Below, piece after piece: positions 1-10,697 of a DNA stretch of 64,000 nucleotides. The notes under the pieces are model-generated. The model saw only the letters and a list, made by a program, of their open reading frames with translations. It made no database searches and was not told the origin of the DNA. The position numbers and the translations under genes are program-made. Numbering within the stretch: position 1 is the stretch's first letter; every line of letters starts with the position of its first letter. Source of the DNA: Plasmodiophora brassicae (Eukaryota; Endomyxa: Phytomyxea; Phytomyxea; Plasmodiophorida). The DNA lies in NCBI GenBank assembly GCA_036867785.1, contig CP145421.1:496001-560000 (forward strand). Reading direction: 5' to 3'.

Positions 1-1173
1 GCCGGGAACCTGACCGCTGCGCGTCTATTAACGGGCCTTGGGTAGGAACCCAATCGGTTCCTTGTTGCTAGCGTGTCTCACCCCGCAACACGTCCAGGGC
101 TATGTTTTCATGGATCACCATCGTCCAATACTTCGAGCACAGGTTCGTTTGCTAGCGTGTCGATCATGCTGTCATGGACTGACATTTCGCACAGTGCCTC
201 ATACTACGTCAGCCGCGGCTTCGTATTCTCGCTTAGCGTTTGCCGACGTGATATGGGTTACATAGGTGCTGATACTGACGCTGAAGCGAGGTACACCCCG
301 CGTCCTGAAATTCGCCACGAGTGCCATGTTGATCTTTCTGGGGTTCTGCCTGTTTGGGCTGGCGTTTTTCAGTGACAGTTCCCCAAACGTACGGTATGGT
401 GATCATGCTGGCGGCAATTTCTTATTTCTATCAATCAGTTCGCGACGATGGATGCGACCGCTGTCACCTTGTTCTCGCTCATCAACGGGGATGGCGTGCA
501 TGCCACGTTCGAAGAGCTGTATTCCGAGCACAAGTTCATCAGCCGACTGTACTTGTACTCGTTCATCTCGCTCTTCATCTACGCCGTTCTCAACATTTTC
601 ATCGTCATCATTGAGGACGCGTTTTCGTCGTGTAAAGAGGTCGGCTGCGGCCGTCTATCAATTAGGAATCGATTTTCTTACCTTCGATCACCAGCTCTCA
701 AAGCTGAAGGCAGCACCTGACATGGACCTGCTCGAGCTGCTCGACATGCCTGCCAGTTATACCGAAGAGGTATACGACGCGCGCTGAACAGATGATATCC
801 CCATTCACGATGGTTTCGCGCGATGCAGGCATGTCTCCGATACGAGAATGGTACGTCTTTGGAGTCAGACGCGACGTCGATTGCGACACCTCTCCTGTCC
901 GAATCGGATGAGTACGCCGACCCGGTCAGCTTGAAGGTGTTGGCCGACGACATCATCGCTGGCCTGCACGAAGACATCGAACGGGAGCTGGTCAAGCTGA
1001 GCGCGCAGCTGGACCCAGGCTCCATCCGGCCACCGCACGACATGCGCTTCTTCCCGTGCGATTTCCCTGATTGCATTCAGTGCCTCCTGCAGAGGTCGTC
1101 CAACGCCTCCGTCCTCTCATTCCGGGAGGAGCTGGACCGGTACCGACGAACGACGTCGGCAATCGTATACTGA
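1..1173 (+). CDS. TRPML (mucolipin)-like cation channel, 3' part
   Basis: C-terminal part of a TRP-mucolipin-like channel; the 5' part lies outside the window. In TRPML proteins this region is S5, pore helix, filter and S6. Visible pieces are LILTLKRGTPRVLKF followed by a hydrophobic helix (266-388), then after a 50-nt GT-AG intron (389-438) the pore and S6 stretch LFSLINGDGVHATF and LYLYSFISLFIYAVLN (439-630). This matches the mucolipin pore motif LFSLINGDD, except that the last Asp is Gly here. Downstream exons carry an acidic cytosolic tail (about 666-770 and 830-1173, stop at 1173); the splice joins there are unresolved. Upstream of 266, a piece FSWITIVQYFEH around 108-140 may be S4-S5. 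TRPML channels release Ca2+ from endolysosomes or contractile vacuoles. The family call is firm; exon boundaries outside 266-630 are not. Confidence 0.75.
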
Positions 1174-1352
1174 ACAACGCCATGCGTTATCGACTCGGGA
1201 CGACGTACAGTCGCTGTGAAAGTAGACGGCGCCCAGACGCTTTCGCGGACGATTCCAGTCGTCGGAGGGCTGGCTGTGTAGGGGACTATCTCGCACAGGA
1301 GCGGCGTGAACAGCTGAGAGACGCGAACGCAGACGGGTTCATTAGCGGCACA

Positions 1353-1538
1353 TCATTGCGGCGGCGTCGCCGTGACGTCTGGTTCGGCATCGGCCGCCTG
1401 GCGCGACCGCTCCATCCGGCGCTGAACGATGTCGACCACGCCGCCCGTCACGAACACGCTCAGGACCACGGTCGTCACCATCAGCCCGGATACGATCACC
1501 TTGTGCGCCCCATTCACCACGCGCTCCATGAACGCCAT
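1353..1538 (-). CDS. Small single-pass membrane protein, unknown
   Basis: An intronless 61-residue reading frame starting at ATG 1538, with a central hydrophobic segment (about residues 15-36, IVSGLMVTTVVLSVFVTG) flanked by charged ends, the tail being RRMERSR and acidic. This layout is typical of small mitochondrial or ER membrane subunits, but I recognise no family. It lies between the 3' end of the TRPML gene and another small minus-strand frame. It is short enough to be chance, but the clean transmembrane design and the lack of a better overlapping frame argue for a gene. Confidence 0.4.
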   Translation of the reverse strand: MAFMERVVNGAHKVIVSGLMVTTVVLSVFVTGGVVDIVQRRMERSRQAADAEPDVTATPPQ

Positions 1539-1565
1539 CACAACGGGAAATGACGGCCGCCCCCC

Positions 1566-1787
1566 TCACCGCGCCGCTCCTTTACGCCGCTCCGTCCCCG
1601 AAAGTGGCGCTCCGCTCGATGACGGGGCCGTGGCGGCCCTCCGAATATTCTTCGACAGGTCGGGGGGGCTGTTCTGCCATTCATCCTCGAGTGTGACGTG
1701 CCGCCATCTGTATAGTACAACCGGCACACGCTGCTGCCGGCCCAGCTCGACATCGTAAGCGCGCGCCGCCGCCATCGTTCTCGCCAT
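1566..1787 (-). CDS. Small hypothetical protein (73 aa)
   Basis: Frame with ATG at 1787 (a second ATG at 1775) encoding a basic 73-residue protein; the middle is VVLYRWRHVTLEDEWQNSPP and the end is rich in Ser, Arg and Ala. No family recognised. Its ATG overlaps head to head with the ATG of the BAR-domain gene at 1786 (both read from the same CATG), so at least one start may be wrong; using 1775 would remove the overlap. Composition and length suggest a small mitochondrial or nuclear protein, but that is a guess. Confidence 0.35.
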   Translation of the reverse strand: MARTMAAARAYDVELGRQQRVPVVLYRWRHVTLEDEWQNSPPDLSKNIRRAATAPSSSGAPLSGTERRKGAAR

Positions 1788-2896
1788 GGACACGATACGC
1801 AGTTCGTTGTGGTCGGCGCTTGGCGCGCTAGGCGCGTCGACCACGACGACGACGGTCGACGACGGCGACCTGCCGTGCGACCTGATCGGCAACCTGGCGC
1901 AGGCGACGAACCTGATCGCCGAGGTGCGCGTCGCCGAGCGCAACCTGGGCAAGTACCAGGGGGCGGCCGGCGAGTTCGCATCGGCCGCCTGTCTGCTCGT
2001 CAACGATATCACGCAGCTGTGCACGGCGCCGAACAGCGCGGGCGGCCCTGCCTGCGACCTGATTGCCAAGGCGGCCGACCTGCAGGCCCTGGCCGAGACC
2101 AAGATCGTCGACGCGATCGCGTGCCGCGTCGTGCACCCGCTGACGCGATGGAAGGACGCGCTGGAATCGCTCGTCGTCAAGCTGGACGAGCTGAAGCGGA
2201 TGCATCAGCAAGCCAGGCGCCTGGCCGTCTACATCAAAGAGTTGCAGGAGTTACGCGTCAGACAGGTCAAAACGAACCGCTGGACGGCAACGTAAGCGCT
2301 GGAGCCGTTGCTGGCAGCGGTTCGCCTAACGATGGTCTGGCAGCAACGCTCAAGACCTGAAGAAGGCGCAAGACGCGCTGGTGGCCTGGCAGAGCAAATG
2401 CGATGGCATGGCGGTTGTCGTTGAACCGTTCGTGCAGCGGGACCTGAAGCAGGCCCGCGCACAGACGGGCCTGGTCCTGATGCGGGAGCTGAACGCCATC
2501 GAGGAGGAGTTCTGGAAGGCGGGCGCCGACATGTGCCACCTGCGCCGGCAGCTGATCGCCCAGCTCGAGGACGGTTCGTCGCCCGCCGACGACCTCGTTG
2601 CCCCGAGATCACAGAAGAAGGCGAAGAAGAAGAAGAAGCAGAAAAGCAGGGAGGAAGGCGAGGGACAGCCGTCTGCTGCACCAGGCGAGCAGCCGTCGGG
2701 TGCCGACTCGCCCGACATCTTAACGTCATTCGAATGGTATCGGCATGAACCGGACCCGTTCTCCGAACCGGCACCCGTTGCCAGCGAGCCGAACGACGAC
2801 TTCGCCAGGATTTCGAACGCTAAGTCCAGAGCGTCAGGAAAGCCAACGGACCCGTTCCAGTCGCTGGACCCGCTAAGGAACGGCAACCTGCCCTGA
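1786..2896 (+). CDS. BAR-domain protein
   Basis: Two exons (1786-2291, 2344-2896) joined across a 52-nt GT-AG intron give 352 residues. Residues about 25-240 form a long helical region with the BAR pattern: LIGNLAQATNLIAEVRVAER early, a charged middle helix, then KAQDALVAWQSKCD and QTGLVLMRELNAIEEEFW. BAR domains dimerise into curved rods that bind and bend membranes in endocytosis and vesicle traffic. The C-terminal ~110 residues are disordered, with a Lys-rich block at about 2610-2650 and a Pro/Ser/Asp-rich end. There is no SH3 domain, unlike amphiphysin or Rvs167. The start is the only early ATG. The BAR call rests on helix pattern and size rather than a signature motif. Confidence 0.6.
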
Positions 2897-3070
2897 CGAA
2901 AGGGCCGCTGTCGCCTGCCTCATAATACAGCATGCGCCTGGTATAGCAGGGCAGGGGGAGGGCATTAAAGGCAGATGGGATCGTCGAGTACGCCGAGACT
3001 CGGGTTGGGTTCGTCGACCAGTAGTAGTTGTCGTTGTTAAGACCCACCGGCGGCGCCGGCGGCCGCGGCG

Positions 3071-4640
<1,570 letters not shown>

Positions 4641-4641
<1 letters not shown>

Positions 4642-5532
4642 TGGCAGACCCAGCGAGCACGAATCACCTGCCGGATCTAAGGCCAACAACGCCACGAGCG
4701 GCACGTATGATTGCGTTTCCGACACTGAAGGCCGAGCCAGAGGTCAGGGGCGTTGGGATTTGAGACCTGCCCGTTCGGGGGCATCTGAATGGCGTGGTGC
4801 GCCAGGTGCAGGACCTGGCGATGAACTTAAACCCAGGGCCAGGTGGGGCGGTGGCCCCGCGTCGCAAAGAGGTCGTCTACCCGGTGATCGGCGCGGCGGA
4901 ACAGTCGAAGGCACCACATTCGTTCAAGATGCCGGACTGGAGCGGAGCGGCGTCGTTCCCGAAGATGGACGACGCCAAGTCGTACGGTAGGAAAAGGTCA
5001 GTCAGACGCGTGACGCGTTCAAGGAAGCCCTGCACGTCTCATGCGTGTTGGGTGGGTATTGCAGCATGGTGCCCGAGCACTTGACCGTAGGAGGAAGCGG
5101 CTGCGGTGGCGGGTTCAAGTTCAAATCCAAGCACACGCTCAGCAAGCGCAACCTACCGCAGTTCGGCAAGACATCGTCAACACATCCACCTAGAACTCCA
5201 CAAAAGTACCCGATCAACACCCAGGTACCCGGGCAAATTCCTTTCCGGCGGTCCAGCATGCCTGTCTGACGAACGTGCGCCGCCAGTTTGATCAGACGTA
5301 TCGTGACCTGATGTATCGGCGGACGCCAACCCCGTCGTTCGCTACGCGGTTTGAGCCGTTCAACGCGAAGCCGATCGTGGCGTCAACACCTGCCGAGCAA
5401 CAGTTTATGACTCGGTCGACGGCAACACCCTGCGAGCAACCGGCGACGCAGTCGTCGTTCAAGGGCCGGTCACAGCAACCTCCGAAACGAAAGACGCAGC
5501 TGTTCGCCAAGTTCATCACACGCAGGGCATAA
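4641..5532 (+). CDS. Basic, Pro-rich hypothetical protein
   Basis: Four exons (4641-4742, 4806-4996, 5065-5224, 5287-5532) can be joined in frame across 62-68 nt GT-AG introns to give 232 residues. The protein is basic and probably mostly disordered, with short conserved-looking patches: APRRKEVVYPVIG, FKMPDWSGAASFPKMDD, QFDQTYRDLMYRRTPTPSF and FEPFNAKPIVAS. Such spaced F/Y-P patches occur in axonemal and microtubule-inner proteins, and the neighbour is a CDKL-type kinase, but I cannot assign a family. The proposed ATG overlaps the kinase stop codon (TGATG), so the true start may be different. Confidence 0.5.
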
Positions 5533-5675
5533 CACAATACACGTCGGCATACCCAGTTAAACAGGCGGGGGGAGGAAGTGCTCAGTACGTCTGAAATGGT
5601 GTCAGCGGGGAACGCAGCACTGTCCGAGCTGCACACCGAGAAACTCCGTGGACGACTGCGCAACAAAATATTGTA

Positions 5676-7166
5676 ATGTCGTCTGTGTACGCTCTGGAGC
5701 CGGCAACGCTCGGCAAGGTCGTCCTGCACACGTCGGTCGGTGACCTTGACGTCGAACTATGGCCGAAGCAGGCGCCGCGCGCATGCCGGAACTTTGTGCA
5801 GCTCTGCATGGAGGGGTATTACGACCGTACGATCTTCCATCGCGTCGTCAAAGGGTTCATGGCGCAAGGCGGTGACCCGACTGGCACTGGCCATGGTGGC
5901 GAATCCATCTACGGTGCACCGTTCAGAATGGAAACCCATTCACGTCTTCGATTTTCACACCGAGGGTTCGCAATCGATTGCCTGTCAGCCGCCTCTGTTC
6001 GCTGGCTGACGACGTTGATACAGGGTTGTGGCCATGGCAACGCCACCCGACCAACCTGATGGCAATGGCAGGTAAGGCTGTTCTCCCGATAGAAAGAATG
6101 GCCAGCAGCCTGATTTGTGTCTTCGATTAGCCAATTCTTTATGACATTTGATGCCTGCGAGTGGTTGAACGGGAAGCACACAATATTCGGGAAGATAACG
6201 GGTGACACGATCTTCAACCTTCTGAAGATGCAAGATCTCGACGTTGACGAGTCGGAGCGCCCAGAGCATCCGCCCATTATCACTGGTGTCGACGTCCTGC
6301 TGTCACCGTTCGACGATATTGTCCCGAGGGATAAACGGGTACGGGAAGAACCAACCAAGAAGGTGAAGAAGAAGAAGCAGAAGAACACGACGCTGCTGTC
6401 GTTTGATGAGGACAATGCCGATAACATTGCGTCTGCACGCATGGTGAGCTCCCACGACGTCATCGACGACGCGACACCGCTGAAACCTACGGCCAATATT
6501 GACAACGCCTCTGAACCCGGGCCTGAACGGTCAGCTCGAAAGCCTCCTGTTTCAGAGCCTGCCGGCGAATTAGAGAAACTGGCTGAGACCCAGGGGCGAG
6601 GGTCGATTGTGGCAAGGGCAGCATCGTCTGTGAAATCAGATCTTCCTCCAGATAAAGAGAGCGAGCTGGCCGAACTAAGGAAGAAGGTCGCGTCGCTAAA
6701 GTCTCGAGCGTTCCACGTATCCAAACAGTCCACAACTGATCAAGCGCCGTCAGCTAGTTTGTTGTCTCCGCTCGAGCAACGACGTCAGATGTATTTGAGC
6801 AGGAAGACTGCCAGCAGGAAGCAGAGAGAAAAGGTATCGGTATCGGAGACCGCCCGGGATAACTGAACTGACTGAACTATGTCTTTGCAGGAGACGCTAG
6901 CCAAGCTTTCAAAGTTTCAACAGGCGCTGCAGACTGATAAGACTGAAGACAAGGTGAAAGCCAGTGCCAGTACTGTCAACGAAGACGAAGGCGACGATGA
7001 GTCCGGATGGATGCGGCATTCCCTAGCATTCAATAAGCGTCCGCAAGACTTCGATCCAATGGCACGCGATGTGACCTCGTACGAATACGTGCTGACCGAC
7101 CCGCTGGGTGAATTCCAGCACGATGCCAAGAAACGGCGCGTCGCACAGTCTGCCAAACAGAAATAG
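5676..7166 (+). CDS. CWC27: Spliceosomal peptidyl-prolyl isomerase CWC27
   Basis: Four exons (5676-5965, 6024-6071, 6131-6833, 6891-7166) give 438 residues. The cyclophilin domain fills about residues 1-175: GKVVLHTSVGDLDVELWPKQ, ACRNFVQLCMEGYYD, FHRVVKGFMAQGGDPTGTG, GESIYGAPF, then NGSQFFMTF and NGKHTIFGKITGD. After it come the CWC27-specific LLSPFDDIVPRD, a KKVKKKKQK block, an acidic coiled-coil stretch, and the conserved end DESGWMRHSLAF. CWC27 is a subunit of activated spliceosomes; family members often have a poor catalytic site and act as scaffolds. The Trp or His of active cyclophilins is replaced here by Glu in FDACEWLNGKH, as usual for this family. The window also carries U2 snRNA 500 bp downstream. 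Confidence 0.95.
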
Positions 7167-7670
7167 ACTCACCAACCACAATTATTATATGCAAGATCGG
7201 TGTAGGAGCCTTGAGCCCTTGACCCCCAGTGACGTAGTCCGAAGGGACGCCCCCGGACTTGTCTGAGTGTCTGTCTGCACAGGTGCAACGTGTCGGACAC
7301 GAACACGTCCTGTACCAGATTCCTTTACATATTCGATAATGGGACTTTCGGTATTCGGCCAGGTTTCAGCAGGCGCCGCGGTATCGGCAGCGGGATCGAA
7401 CGGTGACGTCCGTGTGTGATGGACGGCGTAGCAGTACTCCGCACCGTCTTGCACGGCGTCTAGAACGGTTCGGCGGAAACAAACGTATGAATTCTTCCCT
7501 GTCGTGGAAGCAATCATCGTCTCGCGTCGATTTATTCGCTCGCCCGCAAATCTTCAGGGTCGCCGGAAAATGTATTACCTACCGAATGGGGCGGCGGAGT
7601 GCGGCGAAGGCCCATAGCAGAGTGGGGGTGCGTGGCAAGTACAAAGGACCAAGCGGGGATGGGACAATGG
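7167..7670. other. Intergenic region upstream of U2 snRNA
   Basis: No convincing gene. It holds the 3' end region of CWC27 and presumably the promoter of the U2 gene. I see no recognisable TATA box at a fixed distance and cannot name the proximal sequence element of this organism. Confidence 0.5.
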
Positions 7671-7850
7671 CAACCTTCTCGGCCTTTTGGCTAAGATCAA
7701 GTGTAGTATCTGTTCTAAGACTCGTGACAAAGTCTTCCGGTCTACAAGACCGTCTTGTCATGATTATTTTTACAGCCGGGGTGCTGGGCTCTGGCTTGCT
7801 ATCCCAGCGCTCGTACGTGACCTCTGTATTGCAGTACAGCAGAGTGTCGC
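7671..7850 (+). ncRNA. U2 spliceosomal snRNA
   Basis: The 5' end carries the nearly invariant U2 sequence (7676-7716, core TTCTCGGCCTTTTGGCTAAG, then ATCAAGTGTAGTATCTGTTC), which includes stem-loop I and the branch-point recognition GTAGTA at 7703-7708. It is followed by stem IIa AAGACT/AGTCTT (7717-7736), stem IIb GGTCT/AGACC, an Sm-like site TGATTATTTTTA (7761-7772), stem III around 7775-7812, and the loop IV sequence GTATTGCAGTAC. U2 pairs with the intron branch site in the spliceosome. The 3' end is estimated from stem IV. Its presence fits the intron-rich genes around it. Confidence 0.95.
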
Positions 7851-8155
7851 GGGCAACCCAATTTAAGCAAATCGAAAAAGTATCGGCAAATTCTTGGGGG
7901 CGTGAACTGCCGCGATGTGGACCATCGATAGTCAGTGTCGCTGACTGGATGTGCTGAGAAAATGTGAGAAACCGATGAGACCAGACACGCGCAACCTGGA
8001 CATGAGCTCCAAGAAGACGATAACAACCGAGTAATAGGAATAGTAACGCGGTGTGCGGTTGACTTCTTCGTGTAAACTCCAGGTGCCATGCTGATCGATG
8101 AAGGTATTCTACGTAGCGGGCCCTACAGGGGTAGGTAGCCGCACAACAGGGGCGG

Positions 8156-8312
8156 TTTGGTCGTATCTGTGTTCAGCACACTTTATGGAGCACGTCCAAA
8201 CCAGGATAGATGCGCACACAGGATTCCAGCATGTTGAGACCGGAACCCTGTGTGTGTATGTACCGTGGTCTGGACATGTTCCATCATTGTGCAGAACACG
8301 GGTATGACCAAA
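8156..8312. repeat. 157-bp imperfect foldback (inverted repeat)
   Basis: The left arm (8156-8230, beginning TTTGGTCGTATCTGTGTTCA) and the right arm (8232-8312, ending GAACACGGGTATGACCAAA) are reverse complements over about 75 nt at roughly 80 percent identity, with almost no loop. It could be a MITE-like element or could transcribe into a long hairpin RNA. It lies between the U2 gene and the solenoid gene. No flanking target duplication is clear. Confidence 0.7.
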
Positions 8313-8370
8313 TGTGATCATCACATCGAGAATTGTGATGATCCCGAGCGACCGGGCAGATCTATTGCGG

Positions 8371-8388
8371 AGTCCGCCACGGACTCCG
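8371..8388. promoter_or_regulatory. AGTCCG-CCA-CGGACT palindrome upstream of solenoid gene
   Basis: The 18-nt string AGTCCGCCACGGACTCCG contains a perfect 6-nt inverted repeat with a 3-nt spacer. The identical 18 nt occurs at 25084-25101, 18 nt upstream of the ESF2 start, and a related form lies upstream of RPL35A (53228-53246). Here it is 58 nt upstream of the ATG at 8446. It is a candidate dimeric transcription factor site. Confidence 0.4.
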
Positions 8389-8445
8389 TGGCTGACCGTT
8401 CGGGTCTGTCAGGCATTCCGTGACAGGGTGGCGGCGCCAGCGCAA

Positions 8446-10605
8446 ATGACGCCTAACGCACGGGAAGACCTGCAAGCATGTCGCGCGCTTCTGAACTCCA
8501 TCCTGGCGCTGCCAGATGATACCCTGTTCCGTGAAAACGCCCATATTCGCCGTGTGCTTGCCGACCGCGAAGTTCTGCGCGTCTGCGCTGATTGTCCAGA
8601 ATTCTCCCAATGGACTACCCGGTTACATCGCCTGTGCGCAGCTCGTCCTGCGCCTGCACCGGCAAGCCCATCGCCGGAAATTTCAGGCGACCTTGTCTCG
8701 CTTGCGACCGCCTCAGCGGCCGGATCGTTGTCTGAGTCTGTGTGCGAGCGCGGTTGGATCGCCGCAGCGGCGTACATTGAGACCACGGCGTGCTCCATGA
8801 AACCTTCTCCCGCGTTACGTCTCGACTGGGCCGTCCAGTTGCAACGCCTTATCAAGCTCCCAGGCGGGCACCGTCAGCGCGTTCTTCAGACGGCACTGCT
8901 GGTCCTCGCCAGTGATAACGGCGACAAGGACAGTAAGCCTAGCAAAGACGACAAGAAGCACAGCAGCGGCGACGTGAAGAACGGAGAAGTGCAACTGAGC
9001 GCACAAGTCGCAGCATTGTGTTCGGCTCTGATCACTGCCTTGGCCGATGAGGTTGACAGCGATCCGCAGTGGTTGCACGCCGCCCTGTCCGCTCTGCTGG
9101 ATCTGTTCCGACAGTTCCCATCTGCGACACGACCCCTGTCCCATCGTCTCATCCAAGCCACTATGGCGCTGGCCCAGCACGAGAACCGGTACGTCCGATG
9201 TGCTGCGTCCCTGACGGCATCGCAGGCATTGTCCTCCATCGACGATTACGTCATGGCGTTGCATGCGCTTCTGGATCGGTCTCTTCTGGCCTGCGTACCA
9301 GGCCGCCCTTCGTCCTCTGGCGGCTCCCTTCCCGATGAGATCGCGTCGTTCCTGGATTCCAAGCCGAAGACGATGCCGATTGTGCACGCCATCAGGCAAT
9401 GGGATTTCCTGTGCGGCGTCATCGCTGGATGCGTCAGCAACAGCCTCTCGTCGGTGACGGTGCCCATCGGCGACCTCCTATCGGCCCTGGAAAGGCTCAG
9501 CGATGTCGATCTTCGAATGGAGCAGCTGCGATCCGTATCGACGCATGGGATTACCCCTCTGGCCCTGTTCGGATCGTTGCCGCATCTCCACAACGCGCTT
9601 CTGGAGACGTTCGCATGCGTGTGCCATCGCCTTGGACGCCGTCTCCTGCCTCATGCCGACCGCATCGCGCGTGTTGTGCTTGCGCGTCAAAACTCGACCG
9701 CGATCGGCGCCGCTGTGGCCGCCCTGGGCGCCTCTGCCGTTAAGCCCATCGTCATCCCGATCCTGCCGACGCTGCTGCCGTCGATCGGCGAACACCTCGA
9801 CCTGATCTCGACGATCCTCACCCACTGTGGGACGCACCTGCGTCGCGAACCGGTCATGCACCAGGTTCAGTCGCGGCTGCTGTCCCTGGCCATGTCCTGC
9901 AAGGAAGGCGAGCAGCGCCTAGCGGCGTACTCGACCGTTCATCAGGCGCTCGTATGCAGTCCCGACCTGGCGTTCCTTCGCATCTGCACGCGCATGTTCA
10001 CGTCGGGCCAGAACGATCCCGACGCGCTGCTGGCCGCCGTCTGCGTCTCCGCTCTGCAGACCTGCAACAACCTGGCGGCGTCCAACGTCCCCGTGGCCAT
10101 TGTGCCGGAAGTCGCCCATGTCGCCGACAACGTCAGCGTTGTCCAGTTCGCCGAGGTTCTCGTGCGCCAGCACTCGCCGGCGCTGCGCCCCAGGAACGCG
10201 CCGGAAGACGGCACCGTCATCGAGGCCGCTGGCAACGTGGTTCTCGCAGAGGTCAAGGTCCAGGAATCGACTGAACCGCATGCCGATACGGTCGAGGTAC
10301 GGGATTCGGGCGCGCCCCCAGTGGACATGCAGGTGGACTCCGAGAAGGAACTGGAAGCGGCGTCGGTTGCCGTTGCCATGGCCATAACAGCATCGAACGG
10401 GCATGCCACGCCTGTGGAAGGCGCTGCGGCGATCGAGGAGGGCCCTCCGGAAGCGCCGGCGGACCCTGATCCCGACAGCGTTCCTGTTGCCGGCAGCAAA
10501 CGAAAGCAGGAAGACGGGGATGGGCCGACGGTCGATCCTGAAACCGGGCTTGTCGACGCGCGCCCAGACGGGACCGACGATCAGGCGCCGTTATGGTCGT
10601 TCTGA
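8446..10605 (+). CDS. Large alpha-solenoid protein, possibly PELP1/Rix1-like
   Basis: An intronless frame of 719 residues from ATG 8446; an in-frame ATG at 8338 would add 36 residues, but then a shared promoter-like palindrome (8371-8388) would be coding. Residues 1-560 are Leu- and Ala-rich helices in HEAT/ARM style (RYVRCAASLTASQALSS, LRLDWAVQLQRLIKL, LLSLAMSCKEGEQRLAAYS). The last ~150 residues are acidic and disordered with a KRKQEDGDGP patch near the end. A helical N-terminal body with an acidic C-terminal tail and a basic patch is the layout of PELP1/Rix1, the 60S ribosome-biogenesis scaffold, and the shared palindrome with ESF2 and RPL35A fits, but I see no decisive motif. Symplekin or another HEAT scaffold are alternatives. 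Confidence 0.8.
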   Translation: MTPNAREDLQACRALLNSILALPDDTLFRENAHIRRVLADREVLRVCADCPEFSQWTTRLHRLCAARPAPAPASPSPEISGDLVSLATASAAGSLSESVCERGWIAAAAYIETTACSMKPSPALRLDWAVQLQRLIKLPGGHRQRVLQTALLVLASDNGDKDSKPSKDDKKHSSGDVKNGEVQLSAQVAALCSALITALADEVDSDPQWLHAALSALLDLFRQFPSATRPLSHRLIQATMALAQHENRYVRCAASLTASQALSSIDDYVMALHALLDRSLLACVPGRPSSSGGSLPDEIASFLDSKPKTMPIVHAIRQWDFLCGVIAGCVSNSLSSVTVPIGDLLSALERLSDVDLRMEQLRSVSTHGITPLALFGSLPHLHNALLETFACVCHRLGRRLLPHADRIARVVLARQNSTAIGAAVAALGASAVKPIVIPILPTLLPSIGEHLDLISTILTHCGTHLRREPVMHQVQSRLLSLAMSCKEGEQRLAAYSTVHQALVCSPDLAFLRICTRMFTSGQNDPDALLAAVCVSALQTCNNLAASNVPVAIVPEVAHVADNVSVVQFAEVLVRQHSPALRPRNAPEDGTVIEAAGNVVLAEVKVQESTEPHADTVEVRDSGAPPVDMQVDSEKELEAASVAVAMAITASNGHATPVEGAAAIEEGPPEAPADPDPDSVPVAGSKRKQEDGDGPTVDPETGLVDARPDGTDDQAPLWSF

Positions 10606-10697
10606 TTAAAATGGTTAAGTGTATGCTCATCTGTCTACCTGCTGCCCTGTGGGACGGGGATAAATATTAACAGCCGTCCGGCTTGATCTGTGCCCCG

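Noticed and set aside
7403-7957. 184-codon plus frame running through the U2 gene
   Set aside because: It contains the U2 snRNA sequence itself and has no protein features.
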